Counted from the stretch's first letter, positions 46,116-58,840 are shown. The stretch is DNA of 64,000 nt from Gonapodya prolifera JEL478 (GCA_001574975.1 KQ965749.1:423959-487958); one strand, 5' to 3'. Notes: generated from the letters alone by a model not told the origin. Numbers and translations: made by a program.

Positions 46116-47459
46116 TGACCGTAACCAAGTACGATGGAATCAAGTTCATGGACGTCGCTGTCTCCGAGGTGAGTCTTTGACCCTCACTCGGGTGCGTATC
46201 CTCTTCACTTTTTGACGGTTTCGGCTCGTTCGGTCCGATCCTCGCCGGTTCACGATGTCGCTCTAGCACGTCGCCACAGGTCGGTAACACCCAAAAACTC
46301 GCAATGAATATTGTCATTGTATAATCGAGCATCTCTTCCAGTCACCGTGAACGCTCCACCGATCAACATCATAACACCTGAGCACTGGGTCGAATTCGTG
46401 AAGCTAGCGAATCTTTTGAGAGATGACGATGATGTCAGAGTTGTTGTTATTCAAAGCGATGTGAGTTTCGTGACTGTCGTGGTACCTCTTCGTCGTTTCA
46501 TGTGCCCGAGACTGACAACGGCCGTTTCCTCTAGATACCCGGCTATTTCATGCCCCACTACAGCGTCACAGCGCTCGCGCAGTGGGCAGGAGGTCCTGGA
46601 CCTTCCGCCGCCTTAACTTTGGAAGACACGGGAACGCCAGCCTCTGAGATTCTTCGCACGATGGGAAAGGTCACAATTGCCATCATCGGTGAGTCATCAG
46701 ACTGGTCGTGGTTGAGGGGACAAGTGTTTTGAAACACGGTTTTAAGAGGGTCGCGCTGGCGGGGGTGGCGCTGAGATCGCGTATGGATGTGATATGCGAT
46801 TCGGCACGATTGGTAAAACCATATTCTGCCAACCAGAAGGTAAGAGCAGCTCACATGACATCCATTCACACCGGTCAATTGAGAAAGCTTTGGAAAAGTT
46901 GCTATCGGCATCGCCCCAGGTGCTGGTGCTTGCGCTCGTCTCGCCCGACTAGTTGGCCGAAGCCGAGCGATGGAGATATGTCTTGGTTGCATGGATATTG
47001 ACGCATCGACGGCAGAAAAATGGGTAAGTTTGAGGCCCTGCAATAACGTTTGTTCAGGTACTTGATCAGCCACGTTGTGGCGTTCTAGGGCATTCTCAAC
47101 AGGGCGCTCCCACTTGGGGAAGTTCGGCCATTTGTTCACAAACTTGCGAAACGTATAGCAACGTTCCCCGTCCCTGCCGTTCAAGCAACCAAGCTTTCCG
47201 TCAACCGTGCTGATATGGGCACGGATATTGTGTCTGACATCATTTTCGATCAGAATGCATTCAGGAAAACCATGGCCACCAAAGAAGCCAAAACTGCAAT
47301 GGATGCTTTCCTGGCTGCAGGTGGTGACACTGACAAGGTGAGTACTCTCTTGGCATTACAAGGGGATGAATCGAAATGAACCGCCCCCTCTGTTGCTTCT
47401 AGCTGGAGTCACGCATCGGAGATGCTTGCGAGGAGCTCGGCCAGAAATTACGCTTGTAA
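46116..47459 (+). CDS. Enoyl-CoA hydratase/isomerase (crotonase) family protein
   Basis: Eight exons: 46116-46169, 46267-46279 (13 nt), 46342-46460, 46535-46688, 46747-46839, 46899-47023, 47089-47337, 47403-47459. They give 287 residues. The opening VTVNAPPINIITPEHWVEF matches the crotonase N-terminus. GRAGGGGAEIAYGCDMRFG and FCQPEVAIGIAPGAGACARL hold both glutamates at the positions of the ECH catalytic pair, plus the oxyanion-hole region. C-terminal part: ARLVGRSRAMEICLG, EKWGILNRALPLGEV. No clear presequence or peroxisomal SKL/PTS1 is visible (it ends GQKLRL), so location is open. The substrate cannot be set; an acyl-CoA hydratase or isomerase is expected. The short exons 1 and 2 are needed to keep the frame. 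Confidence 0.88.
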
Positions 47460-47843
47460 TGGACATATGATATTCGTATTTTGGGAAAGCACCAAGGAAG
47501 AATAATTCATATCGAAAAGGCTGGAGGGAACAACCTTCCCGACTTCTTTAGAAAAAGAATACCAGCAGCCCATTCCGAAGACTCTTTTGAGGTCTATCGT
47601 GTATCGATCTTCATTCTCGATTCCCACGTCTGGGGGACATACATCACCCGATGAGTTGACCTCTGATGTACCTGTGCCACACCGTGTTGCGGGCCGTGGA
47701 ATCCCGACTTTGCACCAAAACCACCGCGAACACTTTGCTACCGTGCTGAAATGTAAGCGCATCCATTGCGATTCAAGTCACTGAGAGCCTGCCAATCTCA
47801 CCAAAATCATCACTTGTTGTCAGCCCAACTCAATCCCACACCG

Positions 47844-49689
47844 ATGCTGAGAACAATCTTCTCCCAATCTTCCCGCGTCATCACCCAATCCGCGTTCACG
47901 GGAGCGCGCGCGCTCTCCGCATCGGCCGTGTCGCGGGACAAGGTCCTCATGGTGAGATTATTGCTCCAGGTTGTGGCAGTCGCCTACCAATCAGGTAACC
48001 GCCCATCGTAAATGAATTTCAGGTCTTGTACGAGGCAGGCGAGGCTGCCAAGGAGCAACGTCTTCTCGGCTGCAAGGAGAACGCGCTCGGTCTTCGTGGC
48101 TGGCTCGAGTCGCAGGGTCACACCGTTGTCGCCACATCGGACAAGGAAGGGCCCAACAGCGAGTTCGAGAAGCATATCGAAGACGCGCATGTTGTCATCA
48201 CGACGCCCTTCCACCCGGGGTGAGTAAATGAATTGGCCGAGGATGTGTGATGGTGATCGCGAGATACTATCTTTCGGTCTCTTGATTTCAGCTACGTGAC
48301 GGCAGACCGTATCGCGAAAGCCAAGAACCTGAAGCTCTGTATCACTGCCGGTGTCGGATCGGACCACGTCGACCTCGACGCCGCCAACACGAAGAACATC
48401 GGCGTCTATGAAGTTACCGGATCCAACGTGACATCTGTCGCTGAGCATGTCGTAATGGCTGTGAGTTTCGGGTTGATGATTTGTTTTGCTGGAAGTTATG
48501 ACATATTCCACGATCGTTCCTCCGGTTAGATCTTGTGTCTTGTCCGCAACTTTGTTCCCGCCCACGAAATGATCAAAAAGGGGGAGTGGAAGGTTGCCGA
48601 TGTCGCCAAGGCTTCGTTTGACGTTGAGGGCAAGGTGAATACCTCCCCAGCTTCACACAATTTGATGATGTTGTCAACCCGGCCCATCGAAACTTTGCGC
48701 CCAGGTCATCGGAACTGTTGGATGCGGTCGTATCGGGTACCGAGTCCTCCAACGCCTCCAGCCGTTCGAGCCCAAGGAGCTGCTTTACTCTGATTACCAG
48801 CCCATCTCCAAAGGTGAGAGGTCGTTAACGCTGCTCCGCATTATATGTCCGCCGTGTTATCAATTCTTGGCGTCGATTCATCATTCACGATCAGAACTCG
48901 AGGATGCCGTCGGCGTCCGACACGTTTCCCTCGAGGAGCTCGTCGCGAAATGCGACATCATCACCATCAACGCCCCCCTGACCCCCGAAACCCGTGGCCT
49001 CTTCAACAAAGAGCTCCTTGCCAAGTGCAAGAAGGGCGTTTACATCGTCAACACTGCCCGTGGTGCTATCGTTGACACGCAGGCGTTGGTGGATGCCGTT
49101 GAAAGGTATGTGAAAGGGGCACTGCGTACCATCTTTTCACGATCGTTTAACAAAACACTTCCACAACCCAGCGGCCACGTTGCCGGTTACGCTGGCGATG
49201 TGTGGTTCCCCCAGCCCGCTTCTCGCTACCACCCGTGGAGGATTATGTGAGTTCGCTCACACGCTTTCCCAAAATTGGAGGAACAATCGGGTTCACCTTT
49301 CATAATCACCACGAGGCCCCGCCACGCCATGACCCCGCACGTTTCCGGGACCACGCTCGACGCCCAGACCCGATACGCCAACGGTGTGAAGGACATTCTC
49401 ACCAGGTAAGACACGGCCCCTACTCTACTGAATATGGTTTTACGGGTTTTCAAACTCCACTTCCATCGTTTTCGTGACCTGGTAGGTACTACGCCAAGGA
49501 GCCCCAACAGCCTCAGAACATCATCTGTGAAGGTGGTGCAATCCTCTCACGAGCGTACTCCAAAACCGGAAAAATCGAAACAAAAGTGAGCGATTCCGGC
49601 GCCTGAAAGTTGGTGTACTCCCATTGACATTATCGATTTGTTGTTTCCCCACGAAACAGGCTCACGTATCAAAAGAGAGCTACGCGTGA
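47844..49689 (+). CDS. FDH1: NAD-dependent formate dehydrogenase, mitochondrial form
   Basis: Oxidises formate to CO2 with NAD. The presequence is [20 protein letters not shown] with [14 protein letters not shown]. The catalytic part starts [20 protein letters not shown]. Substrate and cofactor motifs are [46 protein letters not shown] (Rossmann glycines), [14 protein letters not shown] and [17 protein letters not shown] with the catalytic Arg. Next are [14 protein letters not shown] and HPWR with the catalytic His, then [20 protein letters not shown]. About ten exons. The last coding bases either read through to a TGA near 49606 (KVSDSGA) or splice from a GTGAGC donor to end at 49689 ([10 protein letters not shown]); both are in frame. 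The mitochondrial targeting resembles plant and some fungal FDHs. The gene lies 384 bp after the crotonase. Confidence 0.93.
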
Positions 49690-50383
49690 CCTGAAGAACC
49701 TTCGTCGTTTGAAATAGTTTCCAGTATTCTTGAGCATTTGTCAATGTATTGACTATTGATAAACTGCAGCAACAATGTGGTTTTCTGAGCAGGAGTTTCC
49801 TACATCCTCGCGAGTACAGAAAGTCCGACAAAGTGTCACTGGGTAAAGCCAATCGAAAGTGAAAGATCGTGTTGTAAACGGAATGTCATGGCGACACAGG
49901 GCCAATAATGCCAAAACCGTCGGGAAAGAAAAATCAATTTGATTAATTATTAGGGCATTCGGTGACTCGCGTTGACTTGCAGGCATATACTTTGAATATG
50001 TAATCTTCCCCTTCAACGTCAGATGAACTTACGGGCTCATAGTGCTCGTGTAGAATTTTCATGTATAAATTTATTTCGGTAACATGTGCGAATATGGGTC
50101 AAGTTTGAATAACATAGAGCGCAAATGCAGAACGTATCAAAGTGAGTGACGGTGTCGGTGAGCAGCATAAGTCAATGAATCGCCCCGATCCTTTTCCGCC
50201 CCTTCCCTTATTGAGAGTGCACTGCAAATGCTTTGCTAGCGGTCCGATAATGGTACGGTAGCGGTCGTGGGCCGTGGCGGAAGTCAGCCGCTTGAGTCAG
50301 AAAGCCCGCAACGTGACAGGATATAAAGCTGTACCCAAAACCTCTCCCTTTCGGACCATCAATCCTCTGTACCAAGTACCGAA

Positions 50384-51873
50384 ATGCCAATCCTCAGTAC
50401 TCTCAGCGAAGTCTCCACCCCGATTCTCAGTGCTCTCAGCGAGGCATCAACCGCAGTGTTGGGTGCCTACATCGCAATTGGGTCCTCCTGGACGTCGTTC
50501 GCCACCAGTTTCCTCGATGCCTTGACTCCGCTAACGGGTGAGGCGATGGCAAAATGTATCGTGCACACTACGTCGTCGACGGTTGTGTTCCATGTGAGCA
50601 AGTGGCCGAACCCGAACACTCGATCGCACTTGACTTCTGGCATTCCCGCTTTGACACAATCGAATTGACACAACACTTTCCTTCTCTCTCAAAGGCGACG
50701 TTCTGGCCTGGGGTAAGTTGATCGCAACTGTCGGGTTGTGCCGATTCACTTCACAACTGACTATTTCGATCTCCACACAACTTGCTCCCCCAGTTCCTCC
50801 TGTTCCGCTACATCGACAGGAACGACCTACTACCCCAGTACAAACTCCACCCCGGAAAGTACGAGAAGCCCGATCTCAACGACCGCGTGTGGGATGGGCT
50901 CACCAGTGCTCAGGCACCCTTCAGGGGGTACGCAAGGGGGATGCTGGCCTTCTTCTTGTTTTTTTACGGAAGGCAGAAGTGAGTTGGGGCTGAAGAAGCT
51001 GCGAGGATGAGCTCGATCTGATTTCGTGGCACAATTTAAGCATCACTGCGGTTCCCACTCTGGGAAAGCTTTTGTATAACCATGCCGTCGCGTACGTGCT
51101 CAACGACATATTCTTCTACACTCTGCACCGGTCTCTGTGAGTCCATCATTGCGGCGAGACCTGTCGATGCATTCTCACGGTCGACTGATTTAGCCACGAA
51201 GTCCCATCCTGGTACAAGCTCTACCACAAGCAGCACCATGAATTCAAAGTGACGAACGTTGGTGCCACGTCTTGGAACAATTGGGAGGAATCATTCGGAA
51301 TCATGGTTTGCGGGAACGTGAGTTCGAGTCGATAGGTGGCACCGCGGTGATATTGCTGACAACGACATCACGCAGCTTGCGTCCATGCTGACGGGGATGA
51401 CACTCTTTGAGCACATGCTCTGGATTGCGATGGGTACCGTGTACGACGCGTGAGTAGTTGCGGTGGTCGCTCCGTGTGGTGTCGACAGAGTTTTTTCATA
51501 AGATCAAACTTTCAGCCAAGTCCACATCGGTTACCGTCTCCCTTACAACCCGCTCAACTACATCTCTCCACCGGAATGGCACGACTTCCACCACGTGAGA
51601 ACACTGTCTCGGCTATCGGCAGTTTGCCGTCTCGGGATTAACCCGTGCCCCCTACTCCTCACAAATCAAATTCACGCACCCCCCCACTCACAGTACAAAA
51701 ACGTCGGCAACTACTCTGCTGGCACGCCGATCTGGGACCGACTCCTGGGCACCGACAAGCACTGGAGGAAGTACGTCGCGAGGCAGGCCGAGTTGAAGGC
51801 CAAGGGCGACGCCACCGACGACGGACCCACTACGCTTGACCCCTTCGAGGCGGGGTTCAAGGTTGATGAGTAG
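50384..51873 (+). CDS. Fatty-acid hydroxylase superfamily protein, tandem copy A
   Basis: Eight exons, about 320 residues. Membrane di-iron enzyme of the sterol desaturase / C4-methyl oxidase / hydroxylase superfamily. The histidine boxes are LHRSLH, KQHHEF and EWHDFHH. Other shared blocks are FRYIDRNDLLPQYKLHPGKY, VLNDIFFYTLHRSL and HKQHHEFKVTNVGATSWNNW. Exon 2 (50695-50712) is only 18 nt. Hydrophobic stretches (MLAFFLFFYG, MLTGMTLFEHMLW) fit a multi-spanning ER protein. It is a close paralogue of the gene at 52121, which has five introns at matching positions; copy A has two more (50713-50793 and 51450-51515). Whether the substrate is a sterol, a fatty acid or another lipid cannot be told. 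Confidence 0.88.
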
Positions 51874-52120
51874 ACGTGTGCTTCGGTTGAGTCCCGGATG
51901 AGTTGGCGCTTCGCCTGAGAGTTTCCATCGTAACATTTAGCCAGTCACTACACACATAGCTACTGTTTAAAATCATATTGTGAACATAACTGTCAATATT
52001 GCACTGTTATCATCGATCAACCGTGGAGTGACGCATGGCGGGCCGACTCTGCCGTCAGGGAGTAGCCGGCGATCGTTGCACACAAAAGTCGACCGCGGTC
52101 TTCTTCCACTCGACGAGACG

Positions 52121-53476
52121 ATGTTGGACGCTATCAATTCCATTGCAGAGAGTGCTCTCGACACCGTCGGCAGCCACGTCGTGAAGCTGCTGGGAAACAC
52201 TCCGCCGACGGCTTGGGAGGCGCTTGGAAACAACTGGACGCTTCTGACCAAGACGCTGCAGTCGGCCGCGGTGCCCTACGTGGGAGCGGCGGGAGCGGAT
52301 GCGTTCGTCCACACATTGACAGTCCAAGCAACTTTCCATGTGAGTGATGCTGTACGCAATTGGGAATTTGTACACGGCTCACCACAACCACACACACTCC
52401 ACATATCTGCTGCGTGATCGAACAGACCTTTTTCTGGCCCACGTACACGCTCTTCCGCTACGTCGACCGCAACAATCTCATGCCGCAGTACAAACTGCAC
52501 CCGGACAAGTGGGCCCCCACCGACCTAAACGAACGTGTTTGGGCGGGACTCTTGAACCCGACCACGCGCACGCTTGGCATCGGACGCATGGTTGGAGCGT
52601 TTTTCGTGTTCTTTTATAAGCGCCAGAGGTGAGAGGAAGGTGTTGCATTTGACCGATGCGTTTGCTCACTACCAATGCTTCACGTCGAAACGTCGTTCGA
52701 CCAGTATTACCGAGTTCCCGTCCTTCACTACGCTGGTGAAGAACCAAGTTCTTGCGTACCTTCTCAACGATTTCTTCTTCTACGTCCAGCACCGTGCATT
52801 GTGAGTTAGTCCTCGAGCATGGTCGATGGACACCCAATCTTCGGATGAGGGACTCAGCCTTCCCTCTTTCGTCTTTTTAGACATGAAGTTCCCTCGTTTT
52901 ACAAAAAATACCACAAGCAGCACCACGAGTTCAAGGTCACCAACGTGGGCGCCACATCGTGGAACAACTGGGAGGAATCGTTCGGCATCATGGTTTGTGC
53001 CAACGTGAGCTCTCAATCATTTTTCGCTGTACCTCTTTTCTATGTGGTTGACGTTACGGTCGCTTTTCTCTCTCAGTTGTCTGCAATGCTCACCGGCATG
53101 ACGCTGTTCGAGTACCTCGTCTGGACCGTTCAAAACATTTTCATGGACCTACAGATTCACAGCGGCTACGTCGTCCCGTTGAATCCGTACAATGTCATCA
53201 ACCACCCAGAGTTCCATGACTACCACCACGTGAGTGCTGGCACTTGGACGTTCTATGGGTACCTTCCGAACCTAACTCGCGCCATCCGATCGCGCACGAT
53301 AGTACAAGAACGTGGGCAACTACGCTGCGTACACTCCCTTCTGGGACTGGCTGTTCGGGACCGACAAGAAGTACAAGGAGTGGAAGCGTCAGCAAGCTGC
53401 GCTTGGTGAGAAGGCGGCTGACGACGGTCCCACGCTGGAAGAGCCGTTCGAGGCCGGCTTTGGGAAATCGACGTGA
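52121..53476 (+). CDS. Fatty-acid hydroxylase superfamily protein, tandem copy B
   Basis: Six exons, start 52121, ending GFGKST at 53476. Same layout as copy A 248 bp upstream: TLFRYVDRNNLMPQYKLHPD, LLNDFFFYVQHRAL, HKQHHEFKVTNVGATSWNNW, PEFHDYHH / YKNVGNYAAYTPFWDWLFGT. All three histidine boxes are kept (QHRALH, KQHHEF, EFHDYHH). The N-terminal 70 residues differ most from copy A, suggesting different membrane anchoring or targeting. An open frame extends upstream to 51980, but the ATG at 52121 aligns with copy A's start and is preferred. Probable ER membrane enzyme; substrate unknown. Confidence 0.88.
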
Positions 53477-53786
53477 TCATGTGCTCTGGACGGTAGCGAG
53501 GGGAGACTGTTTCTGGAACCAAGTCAAAGGCAACCGATCCCATCAATCAGTGCATCTCAGTCCTTAACATGCAGCAAGATCATCTTGTATATATAGTAAC
53601 AGACACCATTATGGATGAACATCGATTGGACGGGACGCATCAAAGCTCAGATATTGTTCTTGTTTTTCAGCCGGAAGTCGAGATTAGCCGGCAAGTCCAT
53701 CAACGTTCGTCCCACGCTGAGATTACAACTCCATCTTACTCAAAACGAGACTTCACCAGAAGTTGTTATCATAGCACGGGGCACAG

Positions 53787-55028
53787 ATGCCATCGACTCT
53801 GTTGTCGCCGGGAGCGCGATGCACCTTATTTCCAGAGATTCTCGGACGCATCCTCGATTTCTTGCCTGACATTCGGTGGAGTATCAACTCACTCGCCGGC
53901 TTTTGTCTGGTTTGGTACGTTCACTGGCTCGTTTTCGCCCTCGCAGCTACCAATCGGATCACCCCACCGAACATAACTGCCGCGCCTGGCGCATCCCTGC
54001 GACAAGACGCCTGTGTAAGTATTTGGATATCCGAGGGCCTCATCAAATGACTGGATTTCGGAAGCTTCCACCGAGGATACGGTCACTCGTCCAACCCATT
54101 CGCGTGTCCCTCGATTTTTCGCAGTGAGAGTGAGGAAGCCTTGACGGCCTGCACGAGTTGCTACTCGCTATAGCACTTACTGTCGAGAGATGGAATATTG
54201 TATATATTGGACTTGAAACGGTCGTTGCGTTACGCTCCATTACTCCGAGAGAGAATATCCGGCACTTGACTGTGGAAGTTAGCACATGGGAAAGCGCTGA
54301 AGCGGTTAATGCACTCATTGGACTGTGTCCCAACCTCGAGGAACTTTGGATTGACGAAGTCGAGGAAGAGGCGAAAACATCGCTCCACAGACTGGCGACG
54401 CCTGGTTCCATTCGAGGACTCGCCGTCGAGGGCATGAGAGGCGAATCCCATGTCGATGATATCTGCAACAGTCTTCAGACAATGAGTAATCTTAAGCACC
54501 TGAAACTCACCATTTGGGAAGCTGGCGCCTTTACAGAGGAGAGACTGTTCAAGCTTTCCAGCTTGAAAAGTCTGAAAACTCTCGCTTTATTTGATGAAGA
54601 AACGACAACGATTAATGCTTTTGTGGACAACCTTGCACCCGTTCTTGAAACCGTGGGCACATGTCTCGAGCAACTGCACGTCAAAGGTTTTGATTTTGGA
54701 TTAGGATCGAGCGTTCACACTATTTGCCCGAATCTCCGAGTCCTTGTACTGGAAGAATGACTATCTCATCCCAGTGAGAGTTGCGACAACTCTCCCCAAT
54801 TTGAGGCTTTTATGCTTGACGACTAAGCCCATGCAAGCAGATGAGGGAAAACAAAACTTACTACGTGACATTTTGCAATTGAGGCAACTATCGCTTTACG
54901 TCATGGTTGCATTTGGTAGCGTTACGGGGTCTGTTCCCTGGGTTGTTCTTGGGGGAGTGCAATGGATGGGGTTAAATAAAGCAAAGCACCAGTTTGACAA
55001 TCACATTGCACAACGTACAGATAACTAA
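53787..55028 (+). pseudogene. F-box/LRR protein gene, interrupted
   Basis: An F-box-like start (LFPEILGRILDFLPD) is followed, after an apparent short intron, by NCRAWRIPATRRLCKYLDIR and IRSLVQPIRVSLDFSQ, a common layout in fungal F-box proteins. Two in-frame stops (TGAGAGTGA at about 54124-54132) separate this from a leucine-rich region: LIGLCPNLEELWIDEVEEE, TMSNLKHLKLTIWEAGAF, ICPNLRVLVLEE. One further frame change at about 54755 leads to VATTLPNLRLLCLTTKP and LLRDILQLRQLSLYVM. F-box proteins are substrate receptors of SCF ubiquitin ligases. The breaks suggest a pseudogene or sequence errors. Confidence 0.6.
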
Positions 55029-56387
55029 CTGTACACACATAATTTCACTCCACTAAAATTCACATTTCTCCCAAAATCATTCGAACGCTCTCCACGGTCG
55101 AGTCCACGTTAATATCCTAGAATCAACAGAAACACGTGAGAGAGCCAGCGTTTCCGTGCTGTATTTGGTGAATGGATCGGGTAAGTATATAATTCAACAT
55201 TACATGTGTATCGACGACAGCTGATCATCACGCAAACCCAGCCCACAGACGTATCACAGGGCAAAGTGTAGGGTCTACTGAATCATAAATTTGTCATGCT
55301 GCTTTAATTCATGTATATTTTTCATGTTCGCGGTCGGTGAAAGTGGAACGTTGGTGCCCGGCTGGAGTCCTTCTTTCTTCTCTTTTAACAAAGTTTGGTC
55401 ACCGACCGAGGAACTGACACAGGCAGCCGGTGTCCATTTGTTTTGAAGTACGCGAGTTTAATTACTGTACGTGATTGAAGCCGTGTGCTGACCTCGCCTT
55501 CGAGTATCACAGCAGCCCCGTATATCACTCACGAATCCATTCCATCGTAACCCATATCTTTGCTTTGCCCACGAATAACATACTTTTGCAAGCTCTTCTC
55601 TTCGCTCGCTGTGGGTGAACGTAGAGGGAGTCGATTGAGGGATGTCGTTTGAATTGGGAAGTTCCGATGTGGACCTAGGTGGCAGGACGAGGGTTCAGGG
55701 ACTGTCTACTCTATTATTGGAGTATACGGCTGCATCCTGCAATCGCTCTCATTGATTTGCAACCATTAGTGATTTACCGACTAATTTGTCATTGACGTCA
55801 ACCTATGTCCGTCCTTGACCGGCACCCGAAAGGTGCCGGTGAGCTTGACCACGTCATACGTTACATAGTCACGTTTTGGCGTTTGCGGTTTCTTGGAAGG
55901 CGGGAGTTTTTGGAGTTCAGGTGCAGTATCGGACTACAACTATTCTGCGCTCGCGCTACACCCGGTGGTGGGTTCTCTGGCACGCTACCATGGCAGGAGT
56001 CCCTCTGACCAATGTTTAGTTTTTGCAGTATGCAGCTTTCATTCGTAAACGGAATTGAGGCTGTGCGCTGAGCCTGGCGATTCGCGTGGTCGTCATCTGC
56101 AATTTGCATCATTCACAACTCCAGACCACTACGTTGGAAGCTCTCATCTAAGCTCGGTGTGCATTGTGATCACGAGGATGCGCCGGGGAATTCCTTGCGG
56201 TTTCGTCCGTCGCTTTGTGCGCGGTGTATTTCGATGCGACGTGCGTTCGGATGCAAAAGTGTGAGGTCACAGAAGTGTGGAGTCGATTTGCTTCCGAGCG
56301 ATAAGCCCGTTTCGCCTCCCCACCGTCACACTTTGCGCGACAAAGCGAGCAAAGTCCGAACCGTCGACCGCTCCTCCACGCTCTGCC
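55029..56387. other. Intergenic region, no gene seen
   Basis: 1.36 kb without convincing frames. The last part is likely the promoter of the MFS gene at 56388. A short inverted motif CCGGCACC/GGTGCCGG lies near 55820-55837. Confidence 0.5.
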
Positions 56388-58611
56388 ATGTCTCAGGAGA
56401 ATCCGCCTCCCAAGAGCGGCGACCACCCCACAAGTGACACCACGCTCGATTTTTTTCTCCCCGATGCATCGGCCGATTCCGCATCGCACGTTTCTCGCCC
56501 GTCGCAGGTGCGTGTGGCCACTCGATCGCATTCTGGTGGAGAGCACTGATGCGTTGTGTCGTGTCGTGCAAAAGAGGGGCTCTGCCACGGTATGGAAACG
56601 ATCGCTGCACGATGCCTTCTGGGGGTCACCGCCGCTGAGCGATCCAAGGCTGCTCCCATTCTGGACAAAGGCACGCATCAGCGCCGTCCTCACTGTGTGC
56701 TCAATGGCCGCTGCTTTCTCTCAGCACATTTACGTGAGCTCTTATTTCTCCTCAGCTGCACACACTGAATTCGAAGCTGACGCCTACCGCCCCGCCCACT
56801 GTGAAAGGCACCGTCACTTTTACAAGTTCAAAAGGACTTGGGGTCGTCAGAGTATCTCACGAATCTCACAGTATCCTCCTGGGCGTGGGCATGGGGGACA
56901 GCGCCAATGTTTTGGGCCGCGTGGGGTGACTATGGTGGACGGAAAAGGACTTTTGTTGTGAGGTGGGCTCAGTTCGGGGGGTCTGAAGTGGCAAGGACGG
57001 AAGAAAGGGCAAGCCCTGCCATCGCAGCGAGCCGTCCCGTGGAATGGCATCTCCTTCAACTCACGCTCGTCCTTCTCCTCCTTCAAACCCGCAGCCTCGC
57101 ATTCTACGCCGGCTCATCCATCCTCAGCTACTTCTCCCCCACAGTCGAGATCCTCATAGTCTCTCGCGTGCTCCAAGGTGGAACCGGATGTGCTGTGTGG
57201 ATCGTCGGAGCAGGTACCATCGCAGACATGTTTGCACCCAGCGAGAGGGGAAGAGCGATTGGGTGGTTCCAAGCGGGAGGGCTCATTGGGAGTGTCATTG
57301 GCCCACCCTTTGGTGAGGACATTGATGCGAAAAGCTTTACGAAAAAAGTGTCTCTCTAACCCCTGTCCGCGTGATTGCCACATCAAGGCGGAGCGTTCGC
57401 AACAGCATTCGGCTGGCGATCCACCTTCCTCCTCCTCTCCGCACTTGGCGTGCTCTCCTTCGTCCTCGTCATCCTATTCGTCCCAGAAACATTACGGACG
57501 CACTTCGTCCCCCCGCGGAAAGAGGTGGGGGCGTTATCGTCCCTCCTCGGGAAACGTGGTCTCCTTGGAACCGTGAGAGAGATCGGCCGGTGGTGGGTCG
57601 TTGGAGACGTCATCATGGCGACAATGAGCATGGTCTATTTCTGGAGCTGGTGTGTTTGTTCGTCGGTCATTTTCTCGTGAGCGCTCGATTGACGTCCGCG
57701 GTGGATCTTTACTGGAAACATCAGGCAAACGTACTCGCCGTCCACGTGGTCGTCGCACTACGGTCTCAACGAGGCTGCAATCGGTCTCTGCTATATACCA
57801 ATGGCGTTCGGCCAATTTTTGGGTGAGCTTTCCGCGATATTGCAGTGATTGTCGTTCGATGTGAGTGGAGCCAAACCACCGTTACTCTCTTTTGTTGCAG
57901 GCGCCCAGTTTGGTGGACGCCTGACAGATCGAGAAATTCAAAAGAGCAAGGAGAGGCACGGTGGCTCGCACAGGTCTGAAGAGTGAGTCGGCGGAATTAG
58001 CTGTGTCGAGAAGCACTTGTTGCCAACGATAGCGAACTTATCAAAACCTCTAGTCGACTTCGCGCACTCCCATGGGCCCTTCTTCTATTCGTACCTGGAA
58101 TGATCGGCCTCGCGTGGTCTGTACAATACGTGGCGCCGCTCGCCGTGGCGCTTTTCTGCCTCTTCCTGACCGGCGTGGGATACATGATGGTGCATAACAT
58201 CACAACCACGTATGTTGTAGACAGTGAGTATCATTCGTTCTCGTATGGTGTGGTGGCAGCCAAGGGACGCTCATCCTTGACATGTAACTTTTGTGTCTGA
58301 TCTAATCAGTCTACCCAACACGCCCGTCATCAATGAACGCACTCCTCCAAATGATCAAGACCGTCATCGGCTCGTCCACACCAATATGGGCGCTCGGTAT
58401 CTTTCAATCCATTGGCGTCGGCTGGTACTTCACCGCCATCGCCGTCCTCAACGCTGTATCCTTGGTTTTCGTTCCGGCTATCGTGCTGTGGGGGTGGGCA
58501 GCACGCACGCGCGTTGCTCCTGAAGCGGATGCGATCCCTCACCCAACAATGGAGAGCGATCCCGAGGTGGGAACGAGTAAGACCAGGCTGGGAGACTCCG
58601 ACTCGAACTAA
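56388..58611 (+). CDS. MFS transporter, DHA1 (drug:H+ antiporter) type
   Basis: About nine exons. A cytosolic N-terminus of about 65 residues (MSQENPPPKSGDHPTSD) precedes TM1 (ISAVLTVCSMAAAFSQHIY). Family blocks are LQVQKDLGSSEYLTNLTVSS, TAPMFWAAWGDYGGRKRTF (motif A), VEILIVSRVLQGGTGCAVWI, VGAGTIADMFAPSERGRAIG and AGGLIGSVIGPPFG / GGAFATAFGWRSTF (antiporter motif C). Second half: HYGLNEAAIGLCYIPMAFGQ, GAQFGGRLTDREIQ, MVHNITTTYVVD and PTRPSSMNALLQMIKTVIGS, as in the Qdr/Aqr/Dtr group. The donor at about 57662 appears to be GTCGGT. Substrates of such yeast relatives include drugs and organic acids; not assignable here. Confidence 0.87.
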
Positions 58612-58840
58612 TTGTGACGCAACAGTGGTTGGAACTAGAACTATTTCGATTTAGTATCATATTTGTGTATTTTAGTGTAATTGCTTCTGCATCTGTCATG
58701 TGCACACACATATATACGAGGAACCACCTCACGGGTTTAAAAACAGCCAATTAGGTAATGTTCGGGGCAAATGCTATATTTTGCAAGCTGGGCTATCTAA
58801 GAGATCATTACAAATGTCATTCCGATGATCACGTCAGGAT

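Noticed and set aside
51980-52120. A longer N-terminus for hydroxylase copy B from an upstream ATG
   Set aside because: The extension lies in the short intergenic gap, has no counterpart in copy A, and the ATG at 52121 aligns with copy A's start.
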